A DNA stretch of 6,165 bases from Bacteroidota bacterium (GCA_003165135.1 PLSN01000388.1:3152-9316), one strand, 5' to 3'; shown: positions 1-6,165, numbered from the stretch's first letter. Notes: generated by a model not told the origin, from the sequence alone. Program-made: numbers and translations.

Positions 1-134
1 TGCGCCGCTATGGCAATATCCCTCATTCAGGTTTCGGGCTGGGATTGGAAAGGCTGGTGGCGTGGATATGCGGACTGCAGCATATCAGAGAGACGATACC
101 GTTCCCTCGTGCATATGGCAGGCTATTGCCATAA
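1..134 (+). CDS. asnS: Asparaginyl-tRNA synthetase, C-terminal end (partial at window start)
   Basis: These are the last 43 codons of a class II aminoacyl-tRNA synthetase that charges tRNA-Asn with asparagine in the cytoplasm. The frame opens at position 3 and ends at the TAA at 132-134. The peptide starts [19 protein letters not shown], which is class II motif 3 (G-F-G-L-G-x-E-R), whose arginine contacts ATP. It ends with [16 protein letters not shown], the usual C-terminal tail of AsnS/AspS-type enzymes. The form '[17 protein letters not shown]' resembles Bacteroidota AsnS; archaeal-type AspRS shares the same motif 3 architecture and is the main alternative. The rest of the gene lies upstream of the window. 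It converges on the ureohydrolase-fold gene, with only 7 bases between the two stop codons and no room for a conventional hairpin terminator. Confidence 0.92.
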   Translation, partial: RRYGNIPHSGFGLGLERLVAWICGLQHIRETIPFPRAYGRLLP

Positions 135-141
135 ATAGGTT

Positions 142-1311
142 TTAAGACTCTATCAGCTTATTATAGACCTTCATCCAGCGGTCGGGGAGTTCATCTTTGC
201 ATGCCATTTCATAGTCTGCATATGAGCAGGGCACCATCTGATGACGGGCATATTTTTTCTTGTCGCCATATGGCAGCTCCATCCACCAGCGCTCTGTGAC
301 TTTGCTTTTCCAGAAGATGAGCTCATGGTCATACTGCTCGAACTTGACAGTAAATTTTAGGAAGTTGCTCATATTGATCGGGAAGTCTCCGCGGCGACTG
401 TAATAGCCTTCTATAAAATACCATACCATCTGTGCGATGAGCTGAGAGGTTTGATTCTGATTGTCATAATGCGGATTAAACTCATAGATACCCAGTGAGG
501 TGAGTTTATCACTCAGGCCGGCATATCGTGTGATCTGGCATAGCTCTTCACCTGAAAATCCGTTGGGAGTGGCACCTGCACGTCCGGGAGCATCAGCCAT
601 TCTGACAGCAGAGATGTCTATACTGAGCATATCTGCATCACGTAGCACGGGTTCTACTTCTTCGATATTCTTACGCACCATACCTAGCCTGATGCAGTCA
701 AAATTGAGGGCGTCGAGCATACCGATAGCTTGCGGATCATTGAGATAGGTTTGGTAGCCGAGATGCGAATAGTTGAAAAGATAATTAGGGTTGTGAGCGA
801 GTATAGGCATCATGTACGAAGATGCATCGACATGCTGGCCTGGATCATCGAGGTCTATTTTCTCATCTACGATGACCATATTGATCAGTGTGTATAGTTC
901 CTGATATCCGAGAAACTGGCCGAAGGTATTGTCATGAGTGCCACCGAGTATGATCGGTATTACATTATTGGTCAGCAGGTTTAGCATGACTGATGCAAGG
1001 CCAAAATAGGAGTCTTTTAGTTTAGCGCCTAGCTTCATATTGCCCAGGTCGATGAGGCGTAGTGGTTTTTCTGAATCCGGTGTGTATAGATTATATAGTT
1101 CTCTGCGTATATTGACCGGTCCGTCTTCTACACCTTTGTTTTCGAGGTTTCCTCGGTTCTCTTCTATACTTATGATAGCAAGGTCAAAATCATCGAGATT
1201 TACTTTCTCACCTTCATAAAACTCAATTGTGTTACCTATTTGGTTAGGCTTAAAGACAATGTTGCCCAGGTATTTTTCTTTGTCGAAAGGTGTGAGAAAC
1301 TCGTAAAACAT
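142..1311 (-). CDS. Arginase/formimidoylglutamase-fold (ureohydrolase family) protein with altered metal-binding motifs
   Basis: This 389-residue cytoplasmic protein belongs to the arginase/agmatinase/formimidoylglutamase superfamily. Active members hydrolyse a guanidino or formimino group using two Mn2+ ions. Family landmarks are seen in order: GGTHDNTFG (residues 123-131, for the usual GGDHS), DEKID (149-153, for DAHxD), SIDIS followed by DAPG (230-243, for SxDxDxxDP-APG), and YEFNPHYD (276-283, for E-x-NP-x-x-D). Four of the six usual metal ligands are therefore present (H126, D149, D153, D232), but the second-motif histidine is Lys151 and the second aspartate of DxD is Ser234. It is longer than a typical ~300-residue arginase, with an extra tail of about 80 residues (310-389) rich in aromatic and charged residues. 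Bacteroidota carry a related protein, often annotated as formimidoylglutamase. No hut or arginine genes are nearby, so the substrate is unknown and activity is doubtful. The start ATG (complement of 1309-1311) follows an AT-rich leader without a clear Shine-Dalgarno site. Confidence 0.88.
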   Translation of the reverse strand: MFYEFLTPFDKEKYLGNIVFKPNQIGNTIEFYEGEKVNLDDFDLAIISIEENRGNLENKGVEDGPVNIRRELYNLYTPDSEKPLRLIDLGNMKLGAKLKDSYFGLASVMLNLLTNNVIPIILGGTHDNTFGQFLGYQELYTLINMVIVDEKIDLDDPGQHVDASSYMMPILAHNPNYLFNYSHLGYQTYLNDPQAIGMLDALNFDCIRLGMVRKNIEEVEPVLRDADMLSIDISAVRMADAPGRAGATPNGFSGEELCQITRYAGLSDKLTSLGIYEFNPHYDNQNQTSQLIAQMVWYFIEGYYSRRGDFPINMSNFLKFTVKFEQYDHELIFWKSKVTERWWMELPYGDKKKYARHQMVPCSYADYEMACKDELPDRWMKVYNKLIES

Positions 1312-1384
1312 TTATGCTTCTAATGGGCAGTTAAATTAATTTAAAAAAGAAAGGCAGCAAGAGTTTTTTGCACATCTCCAGTGT

Positions 1385-1397
1385 CACACACACACAC
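1385..1397. repeat. CA dinucleotide tract (6.5 units)
   Basis: Thirteen bases of alternating C and A lie about 75 bases upstream of the ureohydrolase-fold start codon, probably inside its promoter or leader region; they read as GT repeats on the coding strand. Tracts of this kind can gain or lose units by slippage, but this one is short and no effect can be inferred from the sequence alone. Confidence 0.75.
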
Positions 1398-1578
1398 TAA
1401 CTTTACTAATAAAGATAATGAAATTGTGATAGTCAGGCACTAGTGAATATTTTGTTTTCGTAAATAATTGACAAGCAGTATTATTTTATCAATCAAATTA
1501 TATAATTGTAAATGTCTATATAGCTTATTTTATCTCGCTAATCTGCTATTTATTCTAATAAAGGAGCATGTAAAATCC

Positions 1579-1596
1579 TCAAAAGGGTTCTTTTGA
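1579..1596. repeat. Perfect 7-bp inverted repeat with 4-base loop
   Basis: TCAAAAG, a GGTT loop and CTTTTGA form an exact hairpin or palindromic site 32 bases upstream of the exported-protein start codon at 1629, and just before a weak -7-like TACCTTAG (1598-1605). The stem is AU-rich with only two G:C pairs and no following U-tract, so it is a poor terminator. An operator-like site or a leader hairpin is equally possible. A chance occurrence in AT-rich DNA cannot be excluded. Confidence 0.4.
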
Positions 1597-1628
1597 CTAC
1601 CTTAGGCCTGCCTTAAATCAATGGGAAA

Positions 1629-1928
1629 ATGATCATCAGAAAAGCAATCTTAGTACTTCTTTTGGCTTATAGTTATATTATCCATGGACAAACATGGAAA
1701 CCCCTGGGGCCATTTGGTTCGGAGCAGTACAACCTGAAAACTTCTGCATGGGGTGGTGGTACAGGCCAGGTACATGCTTTTGCTTTTGCGCCTAAGATCG
1801 ATCACAAAGGCAAATATGACTGGTATTGTGTGTCGCCATGGGGCGGACTCTGGCTGTCAATTGATCTTTCTGCTTTCTATTGTTTTCAGACAGCTGTCCC
1901 ACAACAGGTCAGCAGATCTATCCCATGA
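1629..1928 (+). pseudogene. Truncated exported protein: signal peptide plus start of a beta-propeller-like domain
   Basis: The open frame is 99 codons. Residues 1-20 form a signal peptide: a charged MIIRK start, a hydrophobic AILVLLLAYSYII core, and likely cleavage after HG before QTW. The mature part begins WKPLGPFGS and continues with GTGQVHAFAFAPK, then YDWYCVSPWGGLWLS (residues 65-77). This is the pattern of the first blades of large sortilin/YVTN-like beta-propeller proteins that Bacteroidota export, commonly through type IX secretion: 'G-P-x-G', 'G-x-V-x-A-F-A-F-x-P', 'S-P-x-GGLW-x-S'. Such proteins usually run to many hundreds of residues and end in a sorting domain. Here the family-like sequence ends at about codon 77 (1857-1859). 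The remaining 22 codons are only the antisense of the glycosyltransferase 3' end, and the stop at 1926-1928 is incidental. I infer a gene remnant cut by a rearrangement. A true short exported protein or an assembly join are the alternatives. The start was chosen because it gives the signal peptide directly. Confidence 0.6.
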
Positions 1929-3011
1929 ATATTTCTGTGCTTGCATAGTTCCTTTAAGTATTAGGCTTTCACACAGTAATGGGTTTGTCCATAGCTTTTC
2001 TATTGCCAGGCATATTGCATCAACATCGAGAGGATCGACCAGCAGTGCTGCATCTCCACATATTTTAGGCAGTGATGAGTTGTCAGACGTGATCACAGGC
2101 ACTCCACATTTCATGCCTTCGACAGGAGGTACTCCGAAACCTTCAAAAAGAGATACATACAGCAGCGCAAATGAACCCGCTATGAGTTTGGCAAGTTCAT
2201 CAAGGGGCTGCCGACCTAAAAAAATCACTTCGTCTTTATACTGCATGGAGTGTATGATCTCTTTCAGTTCACTATTCTGCCAACCGAAAGCACCCACCAC
2301 TAGAAATTTCAACTCAGCTGATGGGGTGGTCTTTTTAAACTGATCAAAGGCCAGAAGCATGTTCTTCAGGTTCTTTCTGGGATGTATCGATCCAACAAAT
2401 ATGAGATATGGTTTACCCTCAGTGTATTGGGCCGCAATGCGTTTTTTTTCATCCGCACCGATGGGCTGAAATATTTCCTTGGCTGCATTATATATCACAT
2501 CTATTTTGTCGGCCGATGTTCCATAGTGTTTTATGATGTCCGATTTTGAATATTCTGATACGGTAGCTATACGGGTAGCATGTGCCATGAACTTTGGTAC
2601 ATAGTATTTATAATACCGACAGTGTAGAGCAGGGATGAAATCAGGATAATGCTCAAAAGCTATATCATGCTGTATGGCCAGTGTGGGTGTGTCTGAGCTC
2701 AGGCTCACATATCCATCAGGTGAAAGGAAGAGGGCGAAATTATTTTTGCGGAGGTAGCCTGCTACTGACCATTCAAACCACCAATACCAAAGTAAGGGAT
2801 GACGTGCCGGAGGAAAGAGGACAATAGGTTTGATATTATCAGAAAAAATAAAACTCTGATCATACGGACGGTCAAACAAAAAATGAAACTCCACATCAGG
2901 ATTGGCACCTGTGATACGAATTAGTGTCTCATATTCAAAATAGCCGATGCCCTCCAGTTTGTCCCGGAGCAGCAGGCGTGTGTTGACAGCTATTTTGAGT
3001 TTTGGCTTCAT
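1857..3011 (-). CDS. Glycosyltransferase, GT4 family (GT-B fold)
   Basis: This 384-residue cytoplasmic or membrane-associated enzyme is predicted to transfer a sugar from a nucleotide-sugar donor to a growing lipid-linked oligosaccharide. The N-terminal acceptor domain starts with KIAVNTRLL (6-14) and a GIGYFEYE segment (21-28), and has HDIAFEHYPDF (115-125) and TVSEYSKSDI (150-159). The C-terminal donor domain starts near VGSIHPRKNLKNML (206-219). It carries the retaining GT4 signature EGFGVPPVE (E290 and E298, the E-x7-E pair), followed by GMKCGVPVITSDNSSLPKICGDAALLVDP (299-327). The length and both domains are complete. Similarity in style is to WbaZ/mannosyltransferase-type enzymes, but sugar and linkage cannot be read from the sequence. 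It is divergent from the flippase gene, with a 93-base gap, and its 3' end meets the truncated exported-protein gene tail to tail. The start ATG is the complement of 3009-3011. Confidence 0.92.
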   Translation of the reverse strand: MKPKLKIAVNTRLLLRDKLEGIGYFEYETLIRITGANPDVEFHFLFDRPYDQSFIFSDNIKPIVLFPPARHPLLWYWWFEWSVAGYLRKNNFALFLSPDGYVSLSSDTPTLAIQHDIAFEHYPDFIPALHCRYYKYYVPKFMAHATRIATVSEYSKSDIIKHYGTSADKIDVIYNAAKEIFQPIGADEKKRIAAQYTEGKPYLIFVGSIHPRKNLKNMLLAFDQFKKTTPSAELKFLVVGAFGWQNSELKEIIHSMQYKDEVIFLGRQPLDELAKLIAGSFALLYVSLFEGFGVPPVEGMKCGVPVITSDNSSLPKICGDAALLVDPLDVDAICLAIEKLWTNPLLCESLILKGTMQAQKYSWDRSADLLWDSCLKTIESRKIN

Positions 3012-3086
3012 ACGAGAATGCTAAGTAAATGAATTATTGGATTAAAGGCATTTTTGAACATACACTCCTTTTATCACTTTAATCTA

Positions 3087-3094
3087 TAAATTCG
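3087..3094 (+). promoter_or_regulatory. Weak candidate -7 element in the divergent glycosyltransferase/flippase gap
   Basis: TAAATTCG matches the Bacteroidota -7 consensus TAnnTTTG at seven of eight positions and lies 10 bases before the flippase ATG. No TTTG sits at the expected distance upstream; the nearest, at 3053-3056, is about 30 bases away instead of about 20. The implied leader would be only a few bases long. The 93-base gap must nonetheless hold starts for both directions, so this remains a low-confidence candidate. Confidence 0.25.
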
Positions 3095-3104
3095 CCTATC
3101 AGGT

Positions 3105-4544
3105 ATGCGAAAAAAATTTGCCGGCAATCTCCTACTGCTCATCTTTGCCAATGTATTGGTCAAACCTTTCTGGATATTTGGCATAGATCGCGTCGTGCAG
3201 AATCGAATTGGTCCGGATGAATATGGTACCTATTTCGCTTTATTCAATTTCTCTTTTCTCTTTGGTATCGTACTAGACTTCGGCCTTAGTAATTTTAATA
3301 ACCGGGCTGTGGCACGGCATCCATCCCGTCTAGCCACCTACCTGCCCAATCTGATGGTTCTTAAGCTAGGCCTATCTCTGCTATATTTTCTGGTAGCGTT
3401 TGCCTCAGCCATGCTCACAGGCTACTCGGCACTCCAGATCAAAATGCTAGCTTTTCTAGCCCTCAATCAGGTGATACTGTCTTATATACTTTATCTCCGT
3501 TCAAATCTCACGGCACTTCATCTCTTTAAAATTGATTCTGTCATCTCAGTACTCGACAGACTGTTGGCCATTATCTTTTGCAGCTGCTTCTTATATCTGC
3601 CTTATTTTGCGGGACCGGATTTTAATATCAACTATTTTATTTTTTCGCAGACAGCGGCACTGCTCATTACAGCTATCATTGCACTGATAGCGCTGAGAGG
3701 CCGCCAGGCATATCAGCTGACCCTGTGGCGCTGGCGTTTTGTGAAAGCCATCCTGCTCAAATCAGCTCCTTTTGCAATGCTGGGGCTACTGATGACGATC
3801 TACTATCGTATTGATGCCATTATGTTGGAGCGTATGTATAGTGCAGCCGAGACAGGTATCTATGCGCAGTCATATCGGCTCCTTGATGCGATGAACCAAT
3901 TCGGCTATCTATTTGGCGTGCCCTTGATGCCACTTTTCGCGTCTATGATCCGCCGCAGAGAGAGTATCCATGATCTTTTGAGTTTCAGTGCGGTACTGAT
4001 GTTCCTTTTTTCGGGCTGTGCGGCGATACTCTGTATGTTTTTTGGCAATGATATCATGCACCTGCTGTATCACAATGCCAGTACATACAGCAGCAGGATA
4101 TTTTCACTGCTGATGATCTCCTTTATTCCTATTTCAAGTGTATATATATTTGGCACATTGCTCACTGCTCATGGTAGTATGAAAATTCTCAATATAATAG
4201 CGGTCGGCGGCATACTGGTCAATGTCATCCTCAATCTCGTTCTGATACCGAGCTATGGTGCTCTAGGCACCACTACAGCCACGCTTTTCACCCAGACAGT
4301 GGTGGCGATATTTCATATTTATGCAGCCAATGTAATCTTCAAAGTCAGGTGGGAATGGTTACTGTTATTGCGATTGGCAGGTTTTGTGGTACTGGGGGTA
4401 GGCCTGTCGTGGTTATTATCGACGACACAGATCCAGTGGATGGTCAGGCTAATGATCAACGGGGGAGTATTATTAGTGCTAATATTGGTGTTTCAGCTAT
4501 TGCCATTTAGTATGCTGAAGCAGCTAAAGGCATTTACCAAATAG
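3105..4544 (+). CDS. Wzx-like polysaccharide flippase (MATE/MVF superfamily)
   Basis: This 479-residue inner-membrane protein is predicted to flip lipid-linked oligosaccharide units from the cytoplasmic to the periplasmic face. I count about 12-14 hydrophobic segments, for example near residues 8-26, 42-60, 86-104, 114-131, 150-168, 178-197, 219-237, 292-313, 331-353, 360-381, 388-411, 418-437 and 449-467. Family features are the N-terminal RIGPDEYGTYFALF (34-47) with DFGLSNFNNRAVAR (58-71), the central YYRIDAIMLERMYSAAETG (233-251) with YAQSYRLLDAM (253-263), and the C-terminal LVLIPSYGALGTTTAT (378-393), as in the polysaccharide biosynthesis C-terminal domain. Length is normal for Wzx/RfbX proteins. 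It leads a + strand cluster with the Wzz-like and Wzy/WaaL-like genes, which supports a Wzx/Wzy-type pathway. Flippases of this family are too divergent to predict the substrate. The gap to the next gene is 54 bases. Confidence 0.9.
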   Translation: MRKKFAGNLLLLIFANVLVKPFWIFGIDRVVQNRIGPDEYGTYFALFNFSFLFGIVLDFGLSNFNNRAVARHPSRLATYLPNLMVLKLGLSLLYFLVAFASAMLTGYSALQIKMLAFLALNQVILSYILYLRSNLTALHLFKIDSVISVLDRLLAIIFCSCFLYLPYFAGPDFNINYFIFSQTAALLITAIIALIALRGRQAYQLTLWRWRFVKAILLKSAPFAMLGLLMTIYYRIDAIMLERMYSAAETGIYAQSYRLLDAMNQFGYLFGVPLMPLFASMIRRRESIHDLLSFSAVLMFLFSGCAAILCMFFGNDIMHLLYHNASTYSSRIFSLLMISFIPISSVYIFGTLLTAHGSMKILNIIAVGGILVNVILNLVLIPSYGALGTTTATLFTQTVVAIFHIYAANVIFKVRWEWLLLLRLAGFVVLGVGLSWLLSTTQIQWMVRLMINGGVLLVLILVFQLLPFSMLKQLKAFTK

Positions 4545-4568
4545 ATGAACTGACTGAGGCGAAATTTC

Positions 4569-4576
4569 TATATTTG
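4569..4576 (+). promoter_or_regulatory. Candidate Bacteroidota -7 promoter element
   Basis: TATATTTG is an exact match to the Bacteroidota housekeeping sigma -7 consensus TAnnTTTG. It lies 22 bases before the ATG of the Wzz-like gene, within the 54-base gap after the flippase, and would give a leader of roughly 15-18 bases. There is no clear TTTG at the -33 position. It may let the Wzz-like and polymerase genes be transcribed separately from the flippase, but a chance match in AT-rich DNA is possible. Confidence 0.4.
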
Positions 4577-4598
4577 AGCCCTAAATAAAAAAACAGGA

Positions 4599-5534
4599 AT
4601 GGATAATGATTATAATCTATTAGGAGTGATCCGGGTTTTGCTGAAGTGGAAAAACCAGATACTCATTGCTACATTAGGTGCCGGTATGCTGGCTGCGGGA
4701 TACTCCTGGTTCTTTATGGACGATTACTATAAATCCTACGCTACCCTCTACCCCATCAATCTCGCATATAATGACCGTGCGGCGATATTCAATATGGAGC
4801 AGATCGACTATTATGGATCCAAAGAAGATGTGAACCGAGTATTGACCATCACCCAGTCAGGCCCGATAGAGGATTATATCATAGACAAGTATAATCTGGC
4901 TGAGCACTATAAGATCAGTAAAGAAAAAAAATTCTGGAGGACCAAGGTCCAAAAGGAATTTGAAGGCAATTATAGGTCCATCAAAACAGATCAGGGTGCT
5001 ATTGAGTTATCACTATATGATACGCAAGCTAAACTGGCTGTAGATATACTGAATGATATGATCAATCTTACAGATTCTATTTATCGCAGTAGTATCACGC
5101 TTTCTAAGAAGCAACAATTGGCTACATTCTCCAAGCAGCTCGAAGAGCGTGCGAGAATGATAAAAGAGTATGGCGACACACTGGCAATATTGGGCAAACA
5201 ATCCAATATCGTGGTCAAGGCCGGGTTTGACAAAACCGATCTGATCGAGGGTAGTGACCTTCACGCGGTACAGGTATATAAGGCGATCTATGCTAAGCAA
5301 AAGAATGCCCTGATCGAACTGAACGAGAACTCCAACATCAAAGAACAGATCGAAAATTCACTTCAGAATGACAGCAAGAGCCTCGCGGTGATTGATGTGC
5401 CTGTCGAAGCTGACAAAAAAGACAAACCAGTCCGCTCACTGATATGTATCACAGCTATGCTGCTTACTTTTGTGTTTACAGTATTCGGGGCATTGCTGGC
5501 AGATCAGATACAGGAGATCCGCAAGCAGCTATGA
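4599..5534 (+). CDS. Wzz-like polysaccharide chain-length determinant (polysaccharide co-polymerase, no kinase domain)
   Basis: This 311-residue inner-membrane protein has the polysaccharide co-polymerase layout: a short cytoplasmic N-terminus (NLLGVIRVLLKWKNQ, 6-20), a first membrane segment at about 20-40, a periplasmic body of about 240 residues, and a second membrane segment at about 281-302 followed by a short charged tail. The body has helix-prone stretches rich in Lys, Glu and Gln (about 165-200 and 222-260) that probably form the coiled-coil arm. VPVEADKKDKPVRSL (267-281) occupies the place of the proline-rich motif that precedes the second membrane segment in Wzz proteins. No Walker motifs or tyrosine cluster follow, so the protein lacks a BY-kinase domain, as in O-antigen Wzz. 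Its expected role is to set chain length together with the polymerase encoded next. The stop overlaps the next start (ATGA, 5531-5534), suggesting translational coupling. Sequence match to the family is by layout more than by strong motifs. Confidence 0.83.
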   Translation: MDNDYNLLGVIRVLLKWKNQILIATLGAGMLAAGYSWFFMDDYYKSYATLYPINLAYNDRAAIFNMEQIDYYGSKEDVNRVLTITQSGPIEDYIIDKYNLAEHYKISKEKKFWRTKVQKEFEGNYRSIKTDQGAIELSLYDTQAKLAVDILNDMINLTDSIYRSSITLSKKQQLATFSKQLEERARMIKEYGDTLAILGKQSNIVVKAGFDKTDLIEGSDLHAVQVYKAIYAKQKNALIELNENSNIKEQIENSLQNDSKSLAVIDVPVEADKKDKPVRSLICITAMLLTFVFTVFGALLADQIQEIRKQL

Positions 5535-6165
5535 TCGCTGAGAAAAATATCGGCAAGACGGAGTTGGGGCTCTTTTATGCTTTTGCAGTTTTATCTCTGT
5601 CGTCAGTGCTTCTGGCATTCAAGCTGGACGTTACTTTTCTTTTAGCGCTGCCGGCATTGGTGCTCGTCATATTTTTTACAATCTTAAATTACAAGCTGTT
5701 TTACTTTATACTACTGGCCATGCTGCCATGTTCTATTGAGTATTCCTTCCCAAATGGCCTCTCCACTGATCTGCCTACGGAGCCGCTTATGGCGGGCCTA
5801 ATGATGGTGACCATCACACTTATTCTATTTAGAAAGAGTGCTTTGCCAAAAGGTTTCCTGAGTCATCCTCTGGTAGTGATCTTAATGCTGCATCTGTTTT
5901 GGATATTCATATGTGCACTCAATTCTGATATGCCGGTTTTTTCCTTTAAAGTATTTTTGGCTAAGCTATGGTACTTTATTCCTTTCACACTTCTGACCGG
6001 TATCGTGATCCGAAGCAGGTCAGATATGAAAAAGTGGTTTTGGTGCATCTTTATACCACTGACCATATTGATCATAGTCACTGTGTTAAGACATGGTATC
6101 ATATATCATTTCTCTTTTCAGGAGATCAATAAATGTGTAGGCCCATATTTCAGAAACCATGTGAA
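5531..6165 (+). CDS. O-antigen polymerase/ligase-like membrane protein (Wzy/WaaL type), N-terminal part
   Basis: The reading frame starts at the ATG overlapping the previous stop and stays open for 211 codons to the window end, so the gene is incomplete. It is strongly hydrophobic, with about six membrane segments (near residues 12-29, 34-52, 55-66, 84-99, 112-130 and 142-160) and a seventh near 169-186. Recognisable points are CSIEYSFPNGLSTDLPTEP (67-85) and VGPYFRNHV at the end (203-211). Both resemble Bacteroidota members of the O-antigen ligase/polymerase family, whose large periplasmic loop and conserved arginines would lie further downstream. The protein would either polymerise flipped repeat units (Wzy) or join the finished chain to an acceptor (WaaL). 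Its position directly after a Wzz-like gene favours a polymerase role, but the family members cannot be told apart from this part alone. Codons 1-10 are polar and cytoplasmic; no signal peptide is needed. Confidence 0.82.
   Translation, partial: MIAEKNIGKTELGLFYAFAVLSLSSVLLAFKLDVTFLLALPALVLVIFFTILNYKLFYFILLAMLPCSIEYSFPNGLSTDLPTEPLMAGLMMVTITLILFRKSALPKGFLSHPLVVILMLHLFWIFICALNSDMPVFSFKVFLAKLWYFIPFTLLTGIVIRSRSDMKKWFWCIFIPLTILIIVTVLRHGIIYHFSFQEINKCVGPYFRNHV

Larger units (their letters stand above)
1312..1628. other. AT-rich intergenic region between divergent genes
   Basis: This 317-base stretch separates the 5' end of the ureohydrolase-fold gene (-) from the exported-protein start (+), so it should carry promoters for both directions. 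I find no perfect TAnnTTTG/TTTG promoter pair. Near matches with one mismatch in the -7 element are TATCTTTA on the minus strand (1417 down to 1410), TATAATTG at 1501-1508 (+) and TACCTTAG at 1598-1605 (+). None has a convincing -33 partner. It also contains a CA dinucleotide tract (1385-1397), a 12-bp AT palindrome (1496-1507) and a 7-bp hairpin (1579-1596). No coding frame or RNA gene could be supported here. Confidence 0.6.

Noticed and set aside
135..141. Terminator between asnS and the convergent ureohydrolase-fold gene
   Set aside because: Only 7 bases separate the stop codons and I see no stem-loop with a T-tract at the junction.
500..748. An 82-codon + strand open frame
   Set aside because: It is antisense to the conserved ureohydrolase-fold gene, low in complexity (Ser/Arg/Ile) and without motifs.
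1496..1507. A 12-bp palindrome, AATTATATAATT
   Set aside because: It consists only of A and T in a very AT-rich stretch, so it is expected by chance; no flanking features support a binding site.
1561..1572. AAAGGAG followed by ATG at 1568, resembling a ribosome binding site and start
   Set aside because: The spacing is a single base and the ATG is followed at once by TAA, so nothing is encoded.
1753..2343. A 196-codon + strand open frame
   Set aside because: It lies almost wholly antisense to the well-supported glycosyltransferase gene, is rich in Ser/Arg/His without any domain pattern, and its first part reads the exported-protein start in the wrong frame.
5013..5300. A 95-codon minus strand open frame
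   Set aside because: It is antisense to the Wzz-like gene and has no recognisable domain or start signal.
5863..6102. A 79-codon minus strand open frame
   Set aside because: It is antisense to the polymerase/ligase-like gene, whose + strand frame is open throughout and shows family membrane segments.

Overview
The window looks like a chromosomal piece from a Bacteroidota species, probably a Saprospiraceae- or Chitinophaga-like lineage, although the exact group cannot be fixed by eye. The evidence is the Bacteroidota-type C-terminus of asparaginyl-tRNA synthetase, the roughly 390-residue arginase-fold protein typical of that phylum, a TAnnTTTG promoter element, little use of Shine-Dalgarno sites, moderate GC content, and an exported-protein start resembling type IX-secreted beta-propeller proteins.

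Layout. Positions 1-134 hold the last 43 codons of asnS (+). Seven bases later is the 3' end of a convergent ureohydrolase-fold gene (142-1311, -), whose metal-binding motifs are partly altered. An AT-rich intergenic stretch (1312-1628) follows. It contains a short CA tract and a perfect 7-bp hairpin, but no gene I can support. At 1629 a gene for an exported protein begins (+). It has a clear signal peptide and the first strands of what looks like a beta-propeller, but its recognisable sequence stops at about codon 77. That point is where an oppositely oriented glycosyltransferase gene ends (1857-3011, -).

From 1857 to the end of the window, every gene belongs to a surface-polysaccharide cluster: a GT4-type glycosyltransferase (-), then, divergently, a Wzx-like flippase (3105-4544, +), a Wzz-like chain-length protein without a kinase domain (4599-5534, +), and the first 211 codons of a Wzy/WaaL-like polymerase or ligase (5531-6165, +, cut by the window end). 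The last two overlap by ATGA. Together they match a Wzx/Wzy-type assembly line: the glycosyltransferase adds a sugar to a lipid-linked repeat unit in the cytoplasm, the flippase moves it across the inner membrane, the polymerase joins units (or a ligase attaches the chain), and the Wzz-like protein sets chain length.

Two points deserve a second look. One is the boundary near 1857, where an exported-protein gene appears to have been cut by the polysaccharide cluster (or by an assembly join). The other is the non-canonical active site of the arginase-fold protein. I saw no tRNA, rRNA, CRISPR array, insertion sequence or clearly new multi-gene system.
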